From: Chrysomallon squamiferum
Taxonomy: Eukaryota > Mollusca > Gastropoda > Neomphalida > Peltospiridae
Assembly (NCBI GenBank): GCA_012295275.1
Contig: CM022671.1
Span: 7,850,227 to 7,914,226, forward strand
Direction: 5' to 3'
DNA: 64,000 nt
Part shown: in pieces, positions 1 to 15,903 of the stretch
How the letters are laid out: each line of letters opens with the position of its first letter
Position numbering within the stretch: the stretch's first letter is position 1
Program-made: the position numbers and the translations under genes
The notes under the pieces: generated by a model
What the model was told of the DNA's origin: nothing
Databases searched by the model: none
The model's input: the letters and a program-made list of their open reading frames with translations, nothing else

Positions 1-3000
1 AACCTCCACATTTTAAAATACTTGAATATGTAAAATAGAGAAATTTTTTTTTTTTTTTTTTTTAAACTTTTCTTTTATTATTATTTGTTTTTATTTCTGC
101 CTATTTAAAATATTTTTAATGGTAATAATTATAATAATAATTAACTTACCTATATATATATATAAAATAATAAAATAAAAAAATTTATTTATGTATTATT
201 TTCTTTTTTCTTTTTTTTCTTCTGGTATATGTAAAGTGTGGCAAAAATTAAGATAAAATTAAAGATAACGACAAAACAACATCTAATAACAATAATGTCA
301 GTAATAATAATAATGGGTTGTAACATAAATGACTGAAGAACCCATGCAGGGACCAGCATGTTTCTGAATTTATTACAAAGTAATAAAATGTAAATTTCCA
401 TTCAAGCTGAAAATTAACATTTCCATATAAAAGAGAACAATGTATTCTTACTGGTCATGGTTATCTGAATATAATAATAATAATAATAATAATAATCGTA
501 TTATTATTATTATGATTATTATTATTATTAGTTGTATTTTTTTTATTTGTCAATTTTGTTTTTTAAAATAAATTTCTAATCTAATGCATTACAAAATGGT
601 TATTATTGTTTTTATTATTATATTGTTGTTGTTGTTATTGTTATAAAATTTGATGTATTTATTGCATCTTAAAAATTCCTAATTGTGCAAATATTTCAGA
701 ATCCAGACTAATTTTTAAGTAATCTTTTCTAATATTGAGATTAATTATTGATTATTTAGTAAGGTTGAAACAGATTTAGTTACAAATTGAAAATCAGTAC
801 TTTATCATACTCTTCCTTGTTAGTCTGAAGAAAAGTAATACTACAATCTGGCTGTTATGCTGTTAGACATTCTTCATTAATATATTTAAGACATTTTTTC
901 TTTAACATAAAAATTGGCATATGGGGATTTTATTGAGTTACTTTTTAAAATTTTTGGTTATATTATTATTTTTAATATTTTATTTTATTTTATTATTTTA
1001 TTATTATTATTTTTTTTTTTTTAGGTATTTATTTTCCATTTGAAAAATAATTGTTCATGTTGCTTGACTTCTTTATATATATACATATAAAAAAAAAAAA
1101 AAAAAAAATAAAAAAAATAATAATGATGAAAAATGTGTCAGATAACATCTGAAAAATGGATTCATTAGCAGGGACATTAAAAAAGTTTCCAGTGATTCGT
1201 TGAAAGAAATATATAATCTGACAGAAAATCTTTTCATTAAATATCTTAAAGATTATGAAAAAAATGAAAAATGTCCTTGCAAGACAATTACAGGACACGA
1301 TTTAGAGGTTTACATTCAATTTCCTTCACCACCAAAGTTAAACATTTAATGCATCACATTCTCTTTTTTTTCCCCCATAGTTATCTTCTGTTGTCATTTT
1401 AAAAAAGATTTAAAAGAAACAACAGAACAAAGAAAACTAAATCTTTATCACAAAAAAATGTGCAGTTTTATTACAATCAGTAATCTTATTTACATTCTTG
1501 GATCACAAACTTAATCTCAGTTTTCCTTGATGTCTTAATACAAGGATTTGAAATGTTCGAAATAGAAGTTGGAAGTTTATTCATAAGATTATGAAGTCCA
1601 GGATTACAGTAATAACTATTCAGTTTATAACTGAATGTAACATGATGAAACATTTTTGAGATAACAATAGAAAACCTTTCACATGTGATTTGAAACAGAT
1701 GAAGACAGTAACATGCAATTTTATTATAACCAAAAAAAAATGTTATTTTAATCTAAGGTTTTAAAATGTTTGAGGTTCAAGTTAATCACAGAATTGTGAA
1801 GTCAAACAATGGTGATACTACTGATGCCTTTCAGTTTATACCAAGTCTCATACTCTGAACAACTTTTTCATGAGAACAAGAAACCTTCCATATGATGTCA
1901 TTTAAACCAAATTCATCTGTTTGAATATTTATACATCTTAATAGATAACATTTTTTTTAAGTATTAAGAAGAAAAAAATTAAATAACATATACATGAAAT
2001 ATATAGAATAATGAACTGTATATGATAATATAATTATAAAAATTTAATGTACACAATTATGTTTTTTTTTTTTAGATCTTCATTTTGATTTTATATAAAA
2101 ATTATTACAATGTTTTTCTTTATCTGATCTTGATTTTCTTAGTTTAAAAAAGAAATAAATAAATAAATATGAAGTCTTCTGTCAAAACCTAAAATAACTT
2201 TTAAGAAGTCAAATTACTCAAGTACGAACAGACCAAAATAACTTACCACATCTAAAATTTTGAGTAGAATGACAACAATCATGGTTCTGGAGACAAAAAC
2301 TGAACCTGTGGTTCAGTTCACAAAGCTTATAAGCCATTTGCACTAACAGTGGTAAGTTCTCTATTGTTCATCTCTTCAAGTATTTCCATTTTCAAAAGTG
2401 AAAGAGTATATTCCAAAGAACTGTCAGGAGGTTTTTTTCCATTAGAATTCTTTTTACTGTTGAATTTTATAAAGTATTCTGTAGTCCTGAAGAATGAATT
2501 CTTTCAGTAATAATGGAAAAATCCACAATGTTTTGACTTTAGAAATGAACTTAAATTAATCCATTTTTTCCTATAACTATTCAAAATTAAATGAAGATAT
2601 TTTTTCTTTAGGATTTAAGCAATTAATTAATAAATCAATTTTTATCCAATACGAAAAAATAAATAAAATAAAAACAAAAATTTAGTAACCTTTAAAAAGA
2701 AACACTCAAAAAAATGTCTGTTACATTTTTGTAATAATAGTTATTCACTAATTCTTTAACCATCAGCTTTCACTAAAATATATTTGTCAAAACAAATTAA
2801 ATAATTTTTCACGTTTTTTCCATGAGAATGAATTCAAAATTTCTTGCTTGAATACAACTCACATGAAACCAATTTTTAGTTTCTTTTTTTAATTGTTATT
2901 ATTTACAAATTACTTTTTAATTTTTGTCACATAATTTTTATCCCTAGGCATTAATGAAGAAAGTTAATACAAACAAAATACAAGTGAAGTTTCCATTCCA

Positions 3001-5945
3001 AAGCCTTTCCAGTCAGACACAGTATATTAAAATGATTCCAAAATGGACTTTCATCTGCTCTGGGGACAAAAAATGTTTTCTTAGATTTCACAAAGAGAAG
3101 AAGAAAACTATTAACCTAAGTCCACATCCTACGGAAAGACTTCCTCAAAAAGTGACAACCCCAAGCAATGAAAGAAGGAGCAAAGCAAACAAGTTAGTTA
3201 CACACAGCAGACTAAACCTTTTCAATGCACTGCATATCAGCGGATGCCTCCTGATAATACTGCTATAGATTGGTGACTGTATAGTTGGACAGAGAACACG
3301 CAGGAAGCAATTGATAGAATCTGATGGGCAAAAGTGAACATGGTGTAATACAGAGAGCGTTCACCTATGAGTATCACAGCAGTACTACCTTAATCCTCAG
3401 AGATTATTATTATTGAAAATTATCCAGAATAATTTCCTGTCACTAATTTGCATTCTGGGATTCTTGCACAGAATTGTTACCGAACAGAACGAGTTTTGTG
3501 ACATGCTAGAATGATTAAAAATTAATTAAATTAGAACCTTTAGGAATGTCAGCGTAACTGTATAAAAGAGTTAAAACTGATCCTGTAACATTAACCATGT
3601 TCAAAAAGAAATTATGTACACTGACTAGGAATCAAAAATCAAAAATAATAATTCAAAATTCATTTACTTAGTTGCCTTGGTGAATATCTCCTATTACTTT
3701 TCATTATTAATATCTTTTACAAAACAAAAGCTCTTTCAAATATATCATTACATGGCTTTTAATAATAAAATAAATGAACCCATTAATTAAGGTTCCTGGT
3801 ATTTTATTATAAATATGATGAGGCATTATTCTGACATTTGTTAATCTTGTGTAAGAGAATTTACTGACAACACTTAACATAGGGAATCTTTTACATGAGG
3901 AATGAAAATGGTCTTTTCGTAATGATAGGACACTGGTTACAGTTGGAAATGAATCAAAAGTGTTCAGAAAAGAACCAAACCCACAATCAATGCTGCTAAA
4001 AATCCAGAAGCTACTCCCTTGAAAATAATATCATTAATTTTTTATTCCATGTTAAAATGCCTTCAACTAGTCTGAAACCTTCTAATACTAATGAGACATT
4101 TGAAACCAGAAAATAAACGAACTCAATATCTGCTGGACTTATTGTTATTTAATCAGCTTACCGTTTCTTGTTTCTGGAAATATTTTCATTTTATTATCAG
4201 AACAGTTGGCTACATTATTAACATGTTCGTTTAGAATTACCTGTCAGTCAGTTGGCTTTTATTCTTCACAAACTGTCACTCTTTTCATTCACAGATAACA
4301 AACAAACATTTTTAAAAAACCGTAGCCAGAAATCAATTCAACAACCAGATGTAATATAAAAGCACATAAATCACATGGGTGTGTATTTATTAAAAATTGC
4401 ATGAGAGTCATACTTCTGCACTGAACAACTTGTATAGTTTGTATTAAGGCCTAGGCTTCATTTCCCAGTATTCTTCCATCCATTCTGGGACTAATCACTA
4501 ACACGGAAGTTTAATATTTGCAATGTCAATTAACAAAATTAATTTGTTAATAATTAATTAGCTCTGACAATACATCATACATTGCTTTAAATACATCTAG
4601 GTTTGGAGGATTTATGAAAAACAGATCATCTCAACATGCCCCCAATTTTATATTTATTTTTTTTTTTATTTTTTTTTTTTTACAAATTAACAAATTTTGT
4701 CACAATATTTTTGTATACTAAATCCAAAGTAGTCAATTGCCATCATTTCCCAAGCCATGGAAGATAATTTCCATTATGATAATTCTGTTAAACATAAAAT
4801 CAAAATCAATCAGTCTACATGTACATTCTAAAAACAACTGATGGAAAAATTTACGCTTATACTGAATATAATTATTATATAATTTTTTCTTCCAGTTATT
4901 ACACAAATGCCAATCTTTCTGAATTATCGTTCTCTATTATTTGAACATTTATTTGTCCGAAAAAAGCTATTACAAATGCAGTCAAATTATAGCCCATAAC
5001 TTTGGTTTATCTATTCCAGTAAAAATATTTTAAAGTAATGATACAATTATCAAACTCTATGTTTGAACCTCATGGAAGTATAACTGTCTGAAAAATATCT
5101 TTTTTATTTGACATTTATGGGTTAAAGAAAAAAAAAAATAGTCATAATATATATTTTTTTGTTAAATAAATAAATAAATAATAATTAAAGACAAATGAAT
5201 AAAAATGCAGTTCAGAAATGTTTGCTTTGTTTCAAAAACAGAAGCATGTACCATAGCAGTAAATACAAATATAACATTGGCCATATGTCCACAAATATTC
5301 AGACTAAACTCCATACTTTAACAAACATTTAAAATACTTGACTGATCCCAAGTTCTTTTTTCAATTTACCATAACATACTGTTTTCTTTACTGTACAATA
5401 TGGATTAATACTGTTTCAACATCTAAATGATTTTAAATACCCTGAATAATCTAGATTAGTAATATGTCTAAGCATAAAACAAAAGTCTGACATGACATGG
5501 AAATCAACATTATCTAAAAAATAAAAGAATAGTAATAAAATTAAAATTAAAATAACCACATAAAGTAAAACTTTCATAAAATAATAAAAATATAAGCATC
5601 AAGTTACGTAGCTAATTGAATGCTTTTATTAGAAATATTTTAAACTCCAATATTTAATATCAGTAGGCGTTGTGGAAATATTATTAAGAATCACTTGAAT
5701 TACAATAAAATGCTGCACACTATACTGTCTCTTTTGTGAACCAATTCATAATGAAACTAATTTGACACAAGCTAGCAAGGGAAATCATCATGCTTTTAAC
5801 ATCTGCCAACAAAACACAAAACCAGTGATCAAGTTAAAAATGGTGCAAAGGGGATTGTTCTTACATCTCATCACAAATCCTAATTGGATGCTTGGTCAAA
5901 ATGTCAAAGATTTACTTACATGCTAAACTATTCAGGGATTTCAAA

Positions 5946-5972
5946 AAAATAAATAAATAAATAAATAAATAA

Positions 5973-6042
<70 letters not shown>

Positions 6043-6069
6043 AATAAATAAATAAAATAAATAATAAAA
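5946..6069. repeat. compound AAAT/AAT microsatellite
   Basis: A block of AAAT units is followed by about 20 AAT units and another block of AAAT units. Confidence 0.95.
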
Positions 6070-9000
6070 AAAATTTAAAATTTAAAATATGTAAAACAAA
6101 AATCTCTTTGAAAAAATGTTATTTAAAAAAAAATAAAAAAAAATAAAATGAAAACAAATTTAAAAAATGAAGGCTTTATCAAAAGAATTTTTTGCCTCTC
6201 ATTCAGTACTAAACTAAAAGTAAAATCTTTGAACTTTTTTTTAAAACTTTATTTTGTAAATGTGCTTTGAAGATGTTTTTTGCTTCAGTATAAATGAATT
6301 TTAATCTGCATTTTTTAAATATCTTTTTCTATATGATTTAACAATTGTGTTTTCATCTATGTCTTTGGAACCTAGAACAAGTTTGAAAGTTTTTATTTAT
6401 ATTTTTTCTCATATCTCTGTAGCCTTTGATATTTTGCCAAATATTGTTTTCTAATCTGGAGATTTTTCTTTATGCTTTTAAATATTTTATTTATTATTAT
6501 TATATTGACATGTTTTGTTGGTGGGGGGAGGGTTGTTGGTTTTTGGGGCTTCTTTTTTGTTCACCATAATATGACAAATTTAATAAATGGCAGCAGAACA
6601 AGATCTTGAAACTATAATAAAATATGAACTCTAATTTCAACATTATCAACTTTAATGCAATAATTACATTTTACTTTTGTTCCTAATAAATAGCAATTTT
6701 CTTAATGAAAAAAAATCAATGAGGTACAAAAGCAGGGAAAAAAAAATCTTTTCTTTAAAAAAAAAAAAAAAAAGAAATAATAATAATAATAAAATACAAA
6801 TTAGTGGGAAAAAAACCAAAAACAAACAAAACCAGTCTATTCTACCTCCATAAATAATAAATTTAGTATCAGAATAAAAAAGCATTATCTCCTGTCACAG
6901 GACACAGGTGACAATGTACCAGTAAATCAATACAAAGATGTTGCTCTGAGTAGTAAACATTAATTCTGTGTAAATCATACATTAGTTTTGATTAATTTAC
7001 TTCCTCATTTCTTTAACATGAATCTTTTAACATTGATAAGACAAAAGCTTTATGCACTGTTTTTTTTCCCATTATATTTTTAAAAGATTAGAAATACTTT
7101 TTATTCCTTTTAGGACTATTAGATAAATTACAAAATAACTATGCTACAAAGAATGATCTAAAATATTTATCTTTTTTTTTTTTTCATTTTGTTGTTTCAG
7201 TTGTGGAGTGTACTTTAAAAGTGCTTATATTTTTGATATTTAATTTTGTATTGTTTTAATTCTCAAAGGATTTGTGGGGTTGGTTTTGAACATGAGCTGT
7301 TTGTGCAAAGTTTTCTTTTAATTGTTTTATTTTTAAAATAATAATAATAAAAAATTAAAAAATTAAATGTTTCAAAAAGAATTACCTGGAATTAGTTTAT
7401 CTGAGTAAACATCTTAAAAAGGAAGGATTTGCATTATTATGGAGCATGACAATTTGACATACCTGCCAATGACCACTACTCAAAGAAGCCACAGATGCAC
7501 AGACTGGGTATTTTAATATCCTGTTTCAGCTGTATCTTATTTCATTATCAGCAATGCACTTCCTAAGTGCTTGGTCAGTGTCTACTAACTTGATTTATTC
7601 CCTGCCCAGAGTGCTATGTAATTGACAGTGTTTTCAGTAGGTGGCCATGCCTGACAAAATACACATCATACTCTCAAGCTCATGTTCACTTATTGGAGCT
7701 TTTAGCAAATAACTTATCAGACACTTCATCCCTTCACCAAGTTGGAACTAATGCTTACTTGGCTTATTTACCAGTAACAATGAGTGACAGGTATATCCAA
7801 AACAGAAAGTAAATAAATAAATAAATATTAACAACATAAAAATATTTTTAAAAATTAAAATTTAGTAATTTGCAAATTTGCATTTTTTAAAAACAAATAA
7901 AAATAAAAATCTTATATTTTAATACACAAAAAATATTACATTAATTATAATATGAGGGTAATTCTGTGTCAGTTATATCTTTAATAAAAATAAAAAACCA
8001 AGCATATTTAATAATAAACAATGATGTATCCATTTCTACATCTTCTAAGTACAGTGACTGAAGACCTTTGGCATTAATCTACAGATTAAAACAGTAGTCC
8101 CTAAAGTAATAACAAGACTATTTGACAAGAAAATATAGCCAAACAGTTTAATGTCATAGAATCATATTACGACAATGAATTTGGCATGTTTTAAGGCTTT
8201 TATAAAAGTATATATAAAGAATGCTTTTCTGATCAATTTAAAGGTCATCTAATTTATGGACATTTTTGAAAATTGTCATATATTAACACAAATATAAAGA
8301 CATATTTAGGTCAAAATCCACTGAATATTGACAATGGAATTTTAAAAATCAATTTGAAGCCCACATTAACTGTGCTAATGACTACCGTGAGATAGCAAAA
8401 TGATACCATCAAAAATAAAATTTAGTTTTGCTAATAACAATCTGATTTCTGAAATATCCGCTCAAACTTTTTAATAAGCAGCAAACAGCAAATCACTTTT
8501 GGAAACAAAACCAAGTACACATTAATCATCTTTGCAGATATTGATAATAAATAAGCAGATGTCCCCTGAAATATTTTCTAGCTGGTAAAAACTTTACTAA
8601 TTTTTCACTGAAATAATTTATTAATCTACCATTATCGTATTACAAAACAGGAAAATTCTGAAGTAATTTCTTCAAACTGACTTTAACTGTAGCTGAAAAT
8701 ATCTTGATTTTGATCCAATACAAAACAAATTGAAAATGCTGACTGCAAACAAAAAAACAAGGGGGAACTGTGTCCATAAATAAACGAAACGTGCCAATCA
8801 TCAGAGTGTCCAGTATAGAAAAGGTATCAGCAGCACTTATCTCTTTATATCAGAAAACATGCGGAACCAATACTGTTATTATTGATCTTATACAAACGGT
8901 TTCCCGAATCCAATATGAGAGGAAGTAATTGTCAGATAATATTCTGTCAGTTACTGTGTGAAATGCTAGACCAAGTGGCTTGTGGTCATTGATTACAAAT

Positions 9001-9216
9001 TTGTCTTCTGAAACCTATCTCTGCACACAGAAAATAGGATTCATTTGTAAATAATATCTACAGAAATGATAATTTAGTGATGCTACCTTAGAGCAGTTTA
9101 AGAAATTATTTCACTGCCAAACGTATAACATTTCTTTTCATTTCATTTTACAGTACTTGAATAATATACATATGTACCAGTATATTTTAGTTTTATCTAT
9201 GTATAAATACATTCCA

Positions 9217-9219
<3 letters not shown>

Positions 9220-9270
<51 letters not shown>
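9220..9270. repeat. (CA)n microsatellite
   Basis: About 25 uninterrupted CA units. Confidence 0.97.
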
Positions 9271-9272
<2 letters not shown>

Positions 9273-10547
9273 CTTATACATACAACATACAACAAACACA
9301 AACACATAAAAAAAACATTGACATACATTAAAGAAAAAGACAAAAACACTTTCTCAACTTTTTCTTTTTAAAAACAAATAAATTTCCATGAATCAAATAA
9401 TCAATCAATTTATTAAACACATATCAACAGTTCTGAAACATGGATTTTTTTTCCCTCTGCTTAAGCCCCATTGTTGTTAAATGCAAATATATGCATTAGA
9501 GCTATTGTCATACTGGATAAATATGAACCAGCCATAAAGTAAATTAAATAGAGGAAATATACTGGTTTTCACAAGAAAAAAAAGAGAGGTTATTTAGAGT
9601 TTTCAGTACAGCAGCTCTTCATGTTTGATATCTGTTTCCTGTATTCAATAGACAGCTTTCAAAATCATTAGTCTGCCATGGTGATTGTATACAAAATAAA
9701 CAGAATGTATTACTGAAGGTGTCAATGAGGACATCAGTTATGTCTCTTTTTTCAACTAATTGTCGTAACCTCTACAGTATTCATGCTACATAAAACTGTT
9801 CACAAGATATCTGTGGATGATATTTGCTTTGCTTTTAACACACTTATTTCATAAAATTCACAAATGAGAATGGTTTATCCATGGCTATCTATGTTATATC
9901 CAAGCTGACTTTCCAGTTAGAACTGAAACTAGTATTTGCTTCAAAATGAAAAGATAAAAAGAATAATAAATAAGACACGCTGAATTATATATATATAAAA
10001 AAATAAATATGTGTAATAATATTAATAAAAGGTATAATCAGTTCAATTAAATAATCAAAAAGTGAAGAAAAAAAAAAAAAAATGTAATTCCATCAAACAA
10101 TGAAATAGGTAATTACTATCATAATTTAGCAAAATTTCAAGGAATCAAGTATTGTATCTAACCTATGTAACATTAATTATTAAAAACAATGTTCTAGATA
10201 ACAGAGAATATAGAAAGCACCAGCATCAAGAGTATAATTTCTGCTAGCATGCGACTATAACAAGACTATTATTTCGAAAAATATTTAATCAAAATTACAC
10301 AGGTCCTGCAGTACAAGTAATTTACAGTAATGATAAGAGCTTATCTGGGGCAAATGTTATATTCATTTAATTATTTTATGGCAGTACCATAGTGTCAAAA
10401 GCATATATATTGAGCTACTTTGTAATTAAAATTAATGCTTCAAGCAAATTAAAATCCAGAACTATATAAAAAATAATTAACTGTTAAACTATTAATCATA
10501 ATATGAAGTAGATTTTTATAAATTCTTTTAAAACTACTGTTTACTGA

Positions 10548-10588
10548 TGTGTGTGTGTGTGTGTAATACACACACACACACACACACA
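10548..10588. repeat. (TG)n-AATA-(CA)n inverted microsatellite
   Basis: A TG run is separated by about four bases from a CA run on the same strand, so the two arms are self-complementary and could form a hairpin. Confidence 0.95.
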
Positions 10589-13449
10589 ATTATGGAAAAT
10601 TATGAAAGCTGTAATATATGCATTATCAAATACGAATCAAGGATCATTTACCTCTTTATTTCCTAAATCATTGATGAAAAGTAATAATATTGGATTCTTT
10701 GTTGTAAAGAAAATATTTTCTTTTAACAGAAAGTGTGTCCTTTAAGACAATCTTTGCCATTAATAAAACCTGAACAAAAAAAAAAAAAAAAAAAAAAGTA
10801 AAATAAAATAAAAACACCTAAAAAGAAACTAGAATCATAAAATAATAATAAAAAAAAAAAAACATTTAAGAATAACCATCAGGAGTCTATTTTATTAATT
10901 TAATTATGTCTGCATTTTTTAAACAGCATTATTAGAAATGGCAAAATTATAAAAAATTTGGTTCAGATTAATGTCTGATTGATGCTGCTAGACAAATACT
11001 AAAATAGGAAAAAAAAAAAAAAATTAAATTCAAAGAATTATGGAACATTATTTATTCTGCACTGATTGTTTTGCAATACTTCAATACGTCTCAGTTAGTG
11101 AAAACTAATCCAGAGTTTGCTAACTCATCTTCAGCATATTTTCAGGAAGTTTCTTAATCAGTTTAAGCAATTTAACCTATTTACTATTAACCAAACAAGA
11201 AGTTACACACTTATGTCTTACTATATAAATTTTCTTTCTTCTCAAAGACTCTTGGAAGATAACTGATAACGGCATTTACCACGAAATATTTTCATCACAG
11301 AAGAAAAGAAATGTCATCCTAAAGATTTTGAAGTGATGCTGTTTTGAAGTGATGCTGTAATCGTGAAGTGACATTTTGCTGTCAAAAGGGAAATTACTCT
11401 GTCTAAAAATGGTCTCAGCATTGACAACCAGACTGGACATTACGCTTTCAGATACAGAATCAGGTCAATACCTGTAAAGTACGTTTAATGATGTAATTTG
11501 AATAAATTAGCACACATATACATACAACAAAAAAAATCCTTTGGAACTGTTATATTTTTGGTTAAGGATAAATTTTAGGCCAACATTACCAGATCAATAT
11601 ATTTTGGTTAATAAGACAAGCTGATTTCAGAACTGAAATAATAGGTTTGCCTTTCTTCTTCCTTTTTCTTTTGCCTGGAAATATTCCATTCTGTGGTCCT
11701 ATCTTCAAAGATGTTTAATATCACCACCTGCCTTCAAAAATAGGCAACAGATTTACTAGAGGCACTGAATCAACAAAAAAAGACTGTCATTTATATGATA
11801 GAGCCTTGGATTTTATAATCACATGTAACTCAAAATAATAACTTCTCTGTGATGATGACTTATTTTTCTGACATTATTATGTACAGAATCAGCCATCCTG
11901 AAACAGACATAAATATCTTTAAAAATCAAAATACTAACAGAAAAACAACTTTTATGATACATGTTTTAGTTGTAAAGCCTGTAAAATAATTTTTGACTGA
12001 AGCTTGGTTTTAATGCATCAAGTAATGAAATCCAAACTTGAATTGTTGCAACAAAGATCTGGTATTAACATGAATTTCAGTAAATTTGATATTAATTTAT
12101 AATAAAATTACAGAAAATATTGCTAATAGTAATTAACAAGGAATTACTACTACTATTTGAAAACATCTGAAATAAATTTAATTATATATATATATTTACA
12201 CACACACACACACCAGGAGAAAAGATAATTTTATATTTGAGCTTATTATGCAAATCTGATTGGATTATCTTCCATTGCTGCTGTTACCATGGCTATAAGA
12301 AGATGAAAATGTTTCTGTCAGTAATTAGACGCCACATCACAAAAGGTTGATTACCTCACTCACTGATTTTGCATCTAAACTGGGAATTTGTTAATATTTG
12401 TCAATGTAATGGCCTTAGCGTCCTACAGAAGTAAAGATTTTCATAAGTATCTGACAAAAGACTCATCATTCACACATTACTCATCAATCCAAATTTCTGC
12501 TTGCCAGATAAACAGGACTAACATTTCTTTGCGAGCAGCTATTTGAAAAATAACCCTTAATAACTATTTACATACCGAATCAATACTGGGAAAAGAAATT
12601 CATGAGTCCAATTTGTGATTTTATAAATGTATTCCTCCAAGTAATGTCTAAACCACAGATTAGAAAAATAACCAACAAAGACAAGTACTAGTTATATTGT
12701 GCTAAAGTATTATTATATGACAACTACAAGTGTTAATCTCTAAAATTTTAATATCCTATATAAGAAAGTACCTAATTATTTGTTGTTTGGATTTTCTGAT
12801 TGTAAGTCAGTCATTTTATTTCATACTTCCACACTAATAATGTATGCAAAGATGTATCATCAACTTATTATTACTGTTCTATGTTTTGGTAAGTGCAACA
12901 GTGTCAATAATTAGACTTTGAAAGCACAATTCAATACCATTATGTTTCCATGGAAACAAAGGCATTATTTATTTTTCTGACAAAACAAACAGAACTGGTG
13001 AGGCAGACGAAACAGACTTAATGATCTGATCCAATAATACATCCAATGTTGAAGGAATAAAATAAAACAATAAAATATGTAAATATAATTAGTAGAGGAG
13101 CATGTGCAAGAAGAAAACATTTTTAAACAAGTTCTTCAGACATTTTACATTTTGTTGTGAAAGTTTTGTTGTTCTTTATCACAGAAACCAATGTGCTTTA
13201 TCAACATAATATTTTTATGTTATTTATTTTTCACAGTAGTTTTTGGTCAGCTGGTATGAAAGAAGTTGTGCATTAATAAGTTATGCATTTCTGAAATACA
13301 CTTATGTAATGAAAGTTAAAGTAATAAAACAGTATTTCTAATTCACTAACTCAGCATAGAAATATGGATTGATTTCTCTTGTAAGTATACTGACTCTAAA
13401 ACTTCAAATCTAGAATTGTTTTTGCCTTTCTTTTCTTCAATTTTCCAAT

Positions 13450-13450
<1 letters not shown>

Positions 13451-13491
<41 letters not shown>
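13451..13491. repeat. (CT)n(CA)n compound microsatellite
   Basis: About six CT units run directly into about fourteen CA units. Confidence 0.95.
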
Positions 13492-13495
<4 letters not shown>

Positions 13496-14047
13496 GTTAC
13501 ATCTGAAGACATGAATTAAAAAACTAATGTGAAGTATGTATTACTCAAGCTGGGTTTCAAAATTCTTGTCTTAATTTGGAACACAATAAATGTAATCTGT
13601 ATAAATAACTGAGAATAAAATAAATAAAAATACAATAATAAAATAAATAAAAATACAATAATGAAATAAATTTAAAAAAATAAAAATAAACATAATAAAA
13701 TTAAAACTAAATGTTTGGACGGTGATTTTTGTATTATTATTATTAATATTATTGTTTTATAAAATAAGTGATGTTGGAAGAAGCCAAAAGATGTATTTCA
13801 ATAAAAATCCAAGAGGTTCATGCTGTACTTGGAAGTCTTCAAACAAATTTTGCAACTATAAAATATTTTACACAGTAAAGGTTTCTGTTCTAATAACCTA
13901 CACAAAAAAAAAAAGAAAAGAAAAAAAATGTAACTGTAAAATTAATGACTTGAATACAGAAATAGACTCATCAAGTTTCTTCAGTTTTGTATTTTTTTTT
14001 CAGTTCAAATAGTTCACTGCTTCACAATCAAACCTTAAGTAATTACT

Positions 14048-14064
14048 AAAAAAAAAAAAAAAAA

Positions 14065-14112
<48 letters not shown>
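14048..14112. repeat. poly(A) followed by (AAT)n
   Basis: A run of about 19 A is followed by about 15 AAT units, a form often seeded by a retroposon A-tail. No retroposon body is recognisable upstream. Confidence 0.93.
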
Positions 14113-15864
14113 TAAACAAATTTTAAAAATAAAATATAGTTAACAGCTAAAAATGTAAATTGCAAATGACTTTTACTATCATTAACCAGGGATTATCAAC
14201 AATTTCGAGAACTGCAAAACAATTATTTTTTCTCCTGTTTTTTAATTATAAAAAACAGAGAAATAACTATTAGCAAATGGTTCAAGTGATGTCAGACTGA
14301 TAGATATGAAAAAAAATAAGCTGTTTAGAATGTTAAGATTTAAGTATTATTTTCATTTCAGCCAATAACCAGTTGAGGTTTATTGAAAGACATGTGGTGT
14401 GCTTTCTTCCTAATCTGTAAGATTAGTCTTTGTTTTCAGCACATAATATAAATATCTTATATTTGATATCTGATGTCCTAAAACAGATTTATCTGTATTC
14501 TAATAATCATGTCACATAAGAAAATAAATAATAACCATCACTGAAACAGTTATAAACCTTTATGAAAGTGTATTCTTAGGATGATTCTTTTATTATTTAT
14601 ATGAAGATATTGAAGACATGGAATTAATTTAATCAGCTTAATGATTTATCAGTTTCAAAAGCTAATTTCTGTTCTTTCATCATTTTGAAGTTTATTCTTT
14701 TGAAAAATTATAATATAAGAACATTGTACAAATATCTTTAGATTACATCAAAACAGATGTAGATGTAATCTTTAAGTCTAATCCAAACAAACTAGTGAAA
14801 TATTTTCATATGTCTGCTTGCAAACAAGGATATACATAAATATTATTTTGTTTCATACAAACTCTTTTGTACAAAAGAATCCATTTCACTTTATAACATA
14901 ACATATTTAATGATTCTTTTTCTTTTTTTTGTGGGGGCTTGTATTTATTTTAATGTTATTCTTATGTTGCTTGATACTGATATAGATAATTATGTTTCTG
15001 CATTATTATAACTGTAGATTGATTTGTGTGTATGGTGGGAAAATCACTTTAAGAAAGAGTTATCATTGTCATAAACACCATTTAAATTTTTTCGTATTTT
15101 GAAATTGTTTGCAGAATCTCAGAATCTGTGAATAAAGGTTCCTGTAGTTCCGTGAAAAACAATTTACCTCTGTGTTAAATAATTATTTAAAAAAATGTTC
15201 TTCCATAATTTAAACAATCAGAATAGACAGATGATCAAAATAATATAATAATAATAATAAAAAGAGGAAAGACTGAGTTAATTCCCTTTAAGTTAATTTG
15301 GTCACAAATTCAAATACACTTATGATCATAGGAGTTAACTCCCTTAACCTTTATTGTTTTATATGAAAATGTATTGTTTTACAATAATTTTATTTTTAAA
15401 TTCATTTTTTTTATTGTTCATTAATGAAGTAAACTATAGTAAATGATATACATGTAACAAAATCTAATATAAATCATAGAAAAACAAATATAAAAGGTAA
15501 AGGAAAAATGTATCTATCTTTGTTTATGTACATACATAATGAAATAATTACCTTAAATTTAGTTAAAGGTAATTATTGTTCTTTTTAATACTAAAACAAT
15601 ATTATATTTAAAAAAAAAAAAAAAGTTTATGTTATATAGATTTCATATTAGTTTTCAGCTGCCTTGGAGTAAATTTGGAGGATTTTTATGCATATCTGAA
15701 ATATCCATATGTAACGGAAAATTAAAATAAGCAATTAACAAATTAAAATAGTATTTCTAATTCAACAAATCAGAATATATATAATATATGGATTTTTATT
15801 ATTATAATTTTGTATTTGTATATTTAGTCTTATTTATTCTACAGAATTTCAAAATATATATATA

Positions 15865-15903
15865 TGGATGGATGGATGGATGGATGGATGGATGGACGGA
15901 TAG
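15865..15903. repeat. (GGAT)n tetranucleotide array
   Basis: About nine GGAT units with one GGAC variant lie just beyond the synaptophysin-like exon 2 donor, inside its intron. Confidence 0.93.

Noticed and set aside
2226-2340. Minus-strand candidate exon ending at a GTAAGT-like donor (about 2241-2246) with several cysteines
   Set aside because: Only about 40 codons open, no matching acceptor or homology, and it does not resemble any synaptophysin segment.
2954-3268. 104-codon plus-strand ORF starting MKKVNTNKIQVKFPFQ
   Set aside because: No domain, no splice context, and at this A+T content about one ORF of this length is expected by chance in 64 kb.
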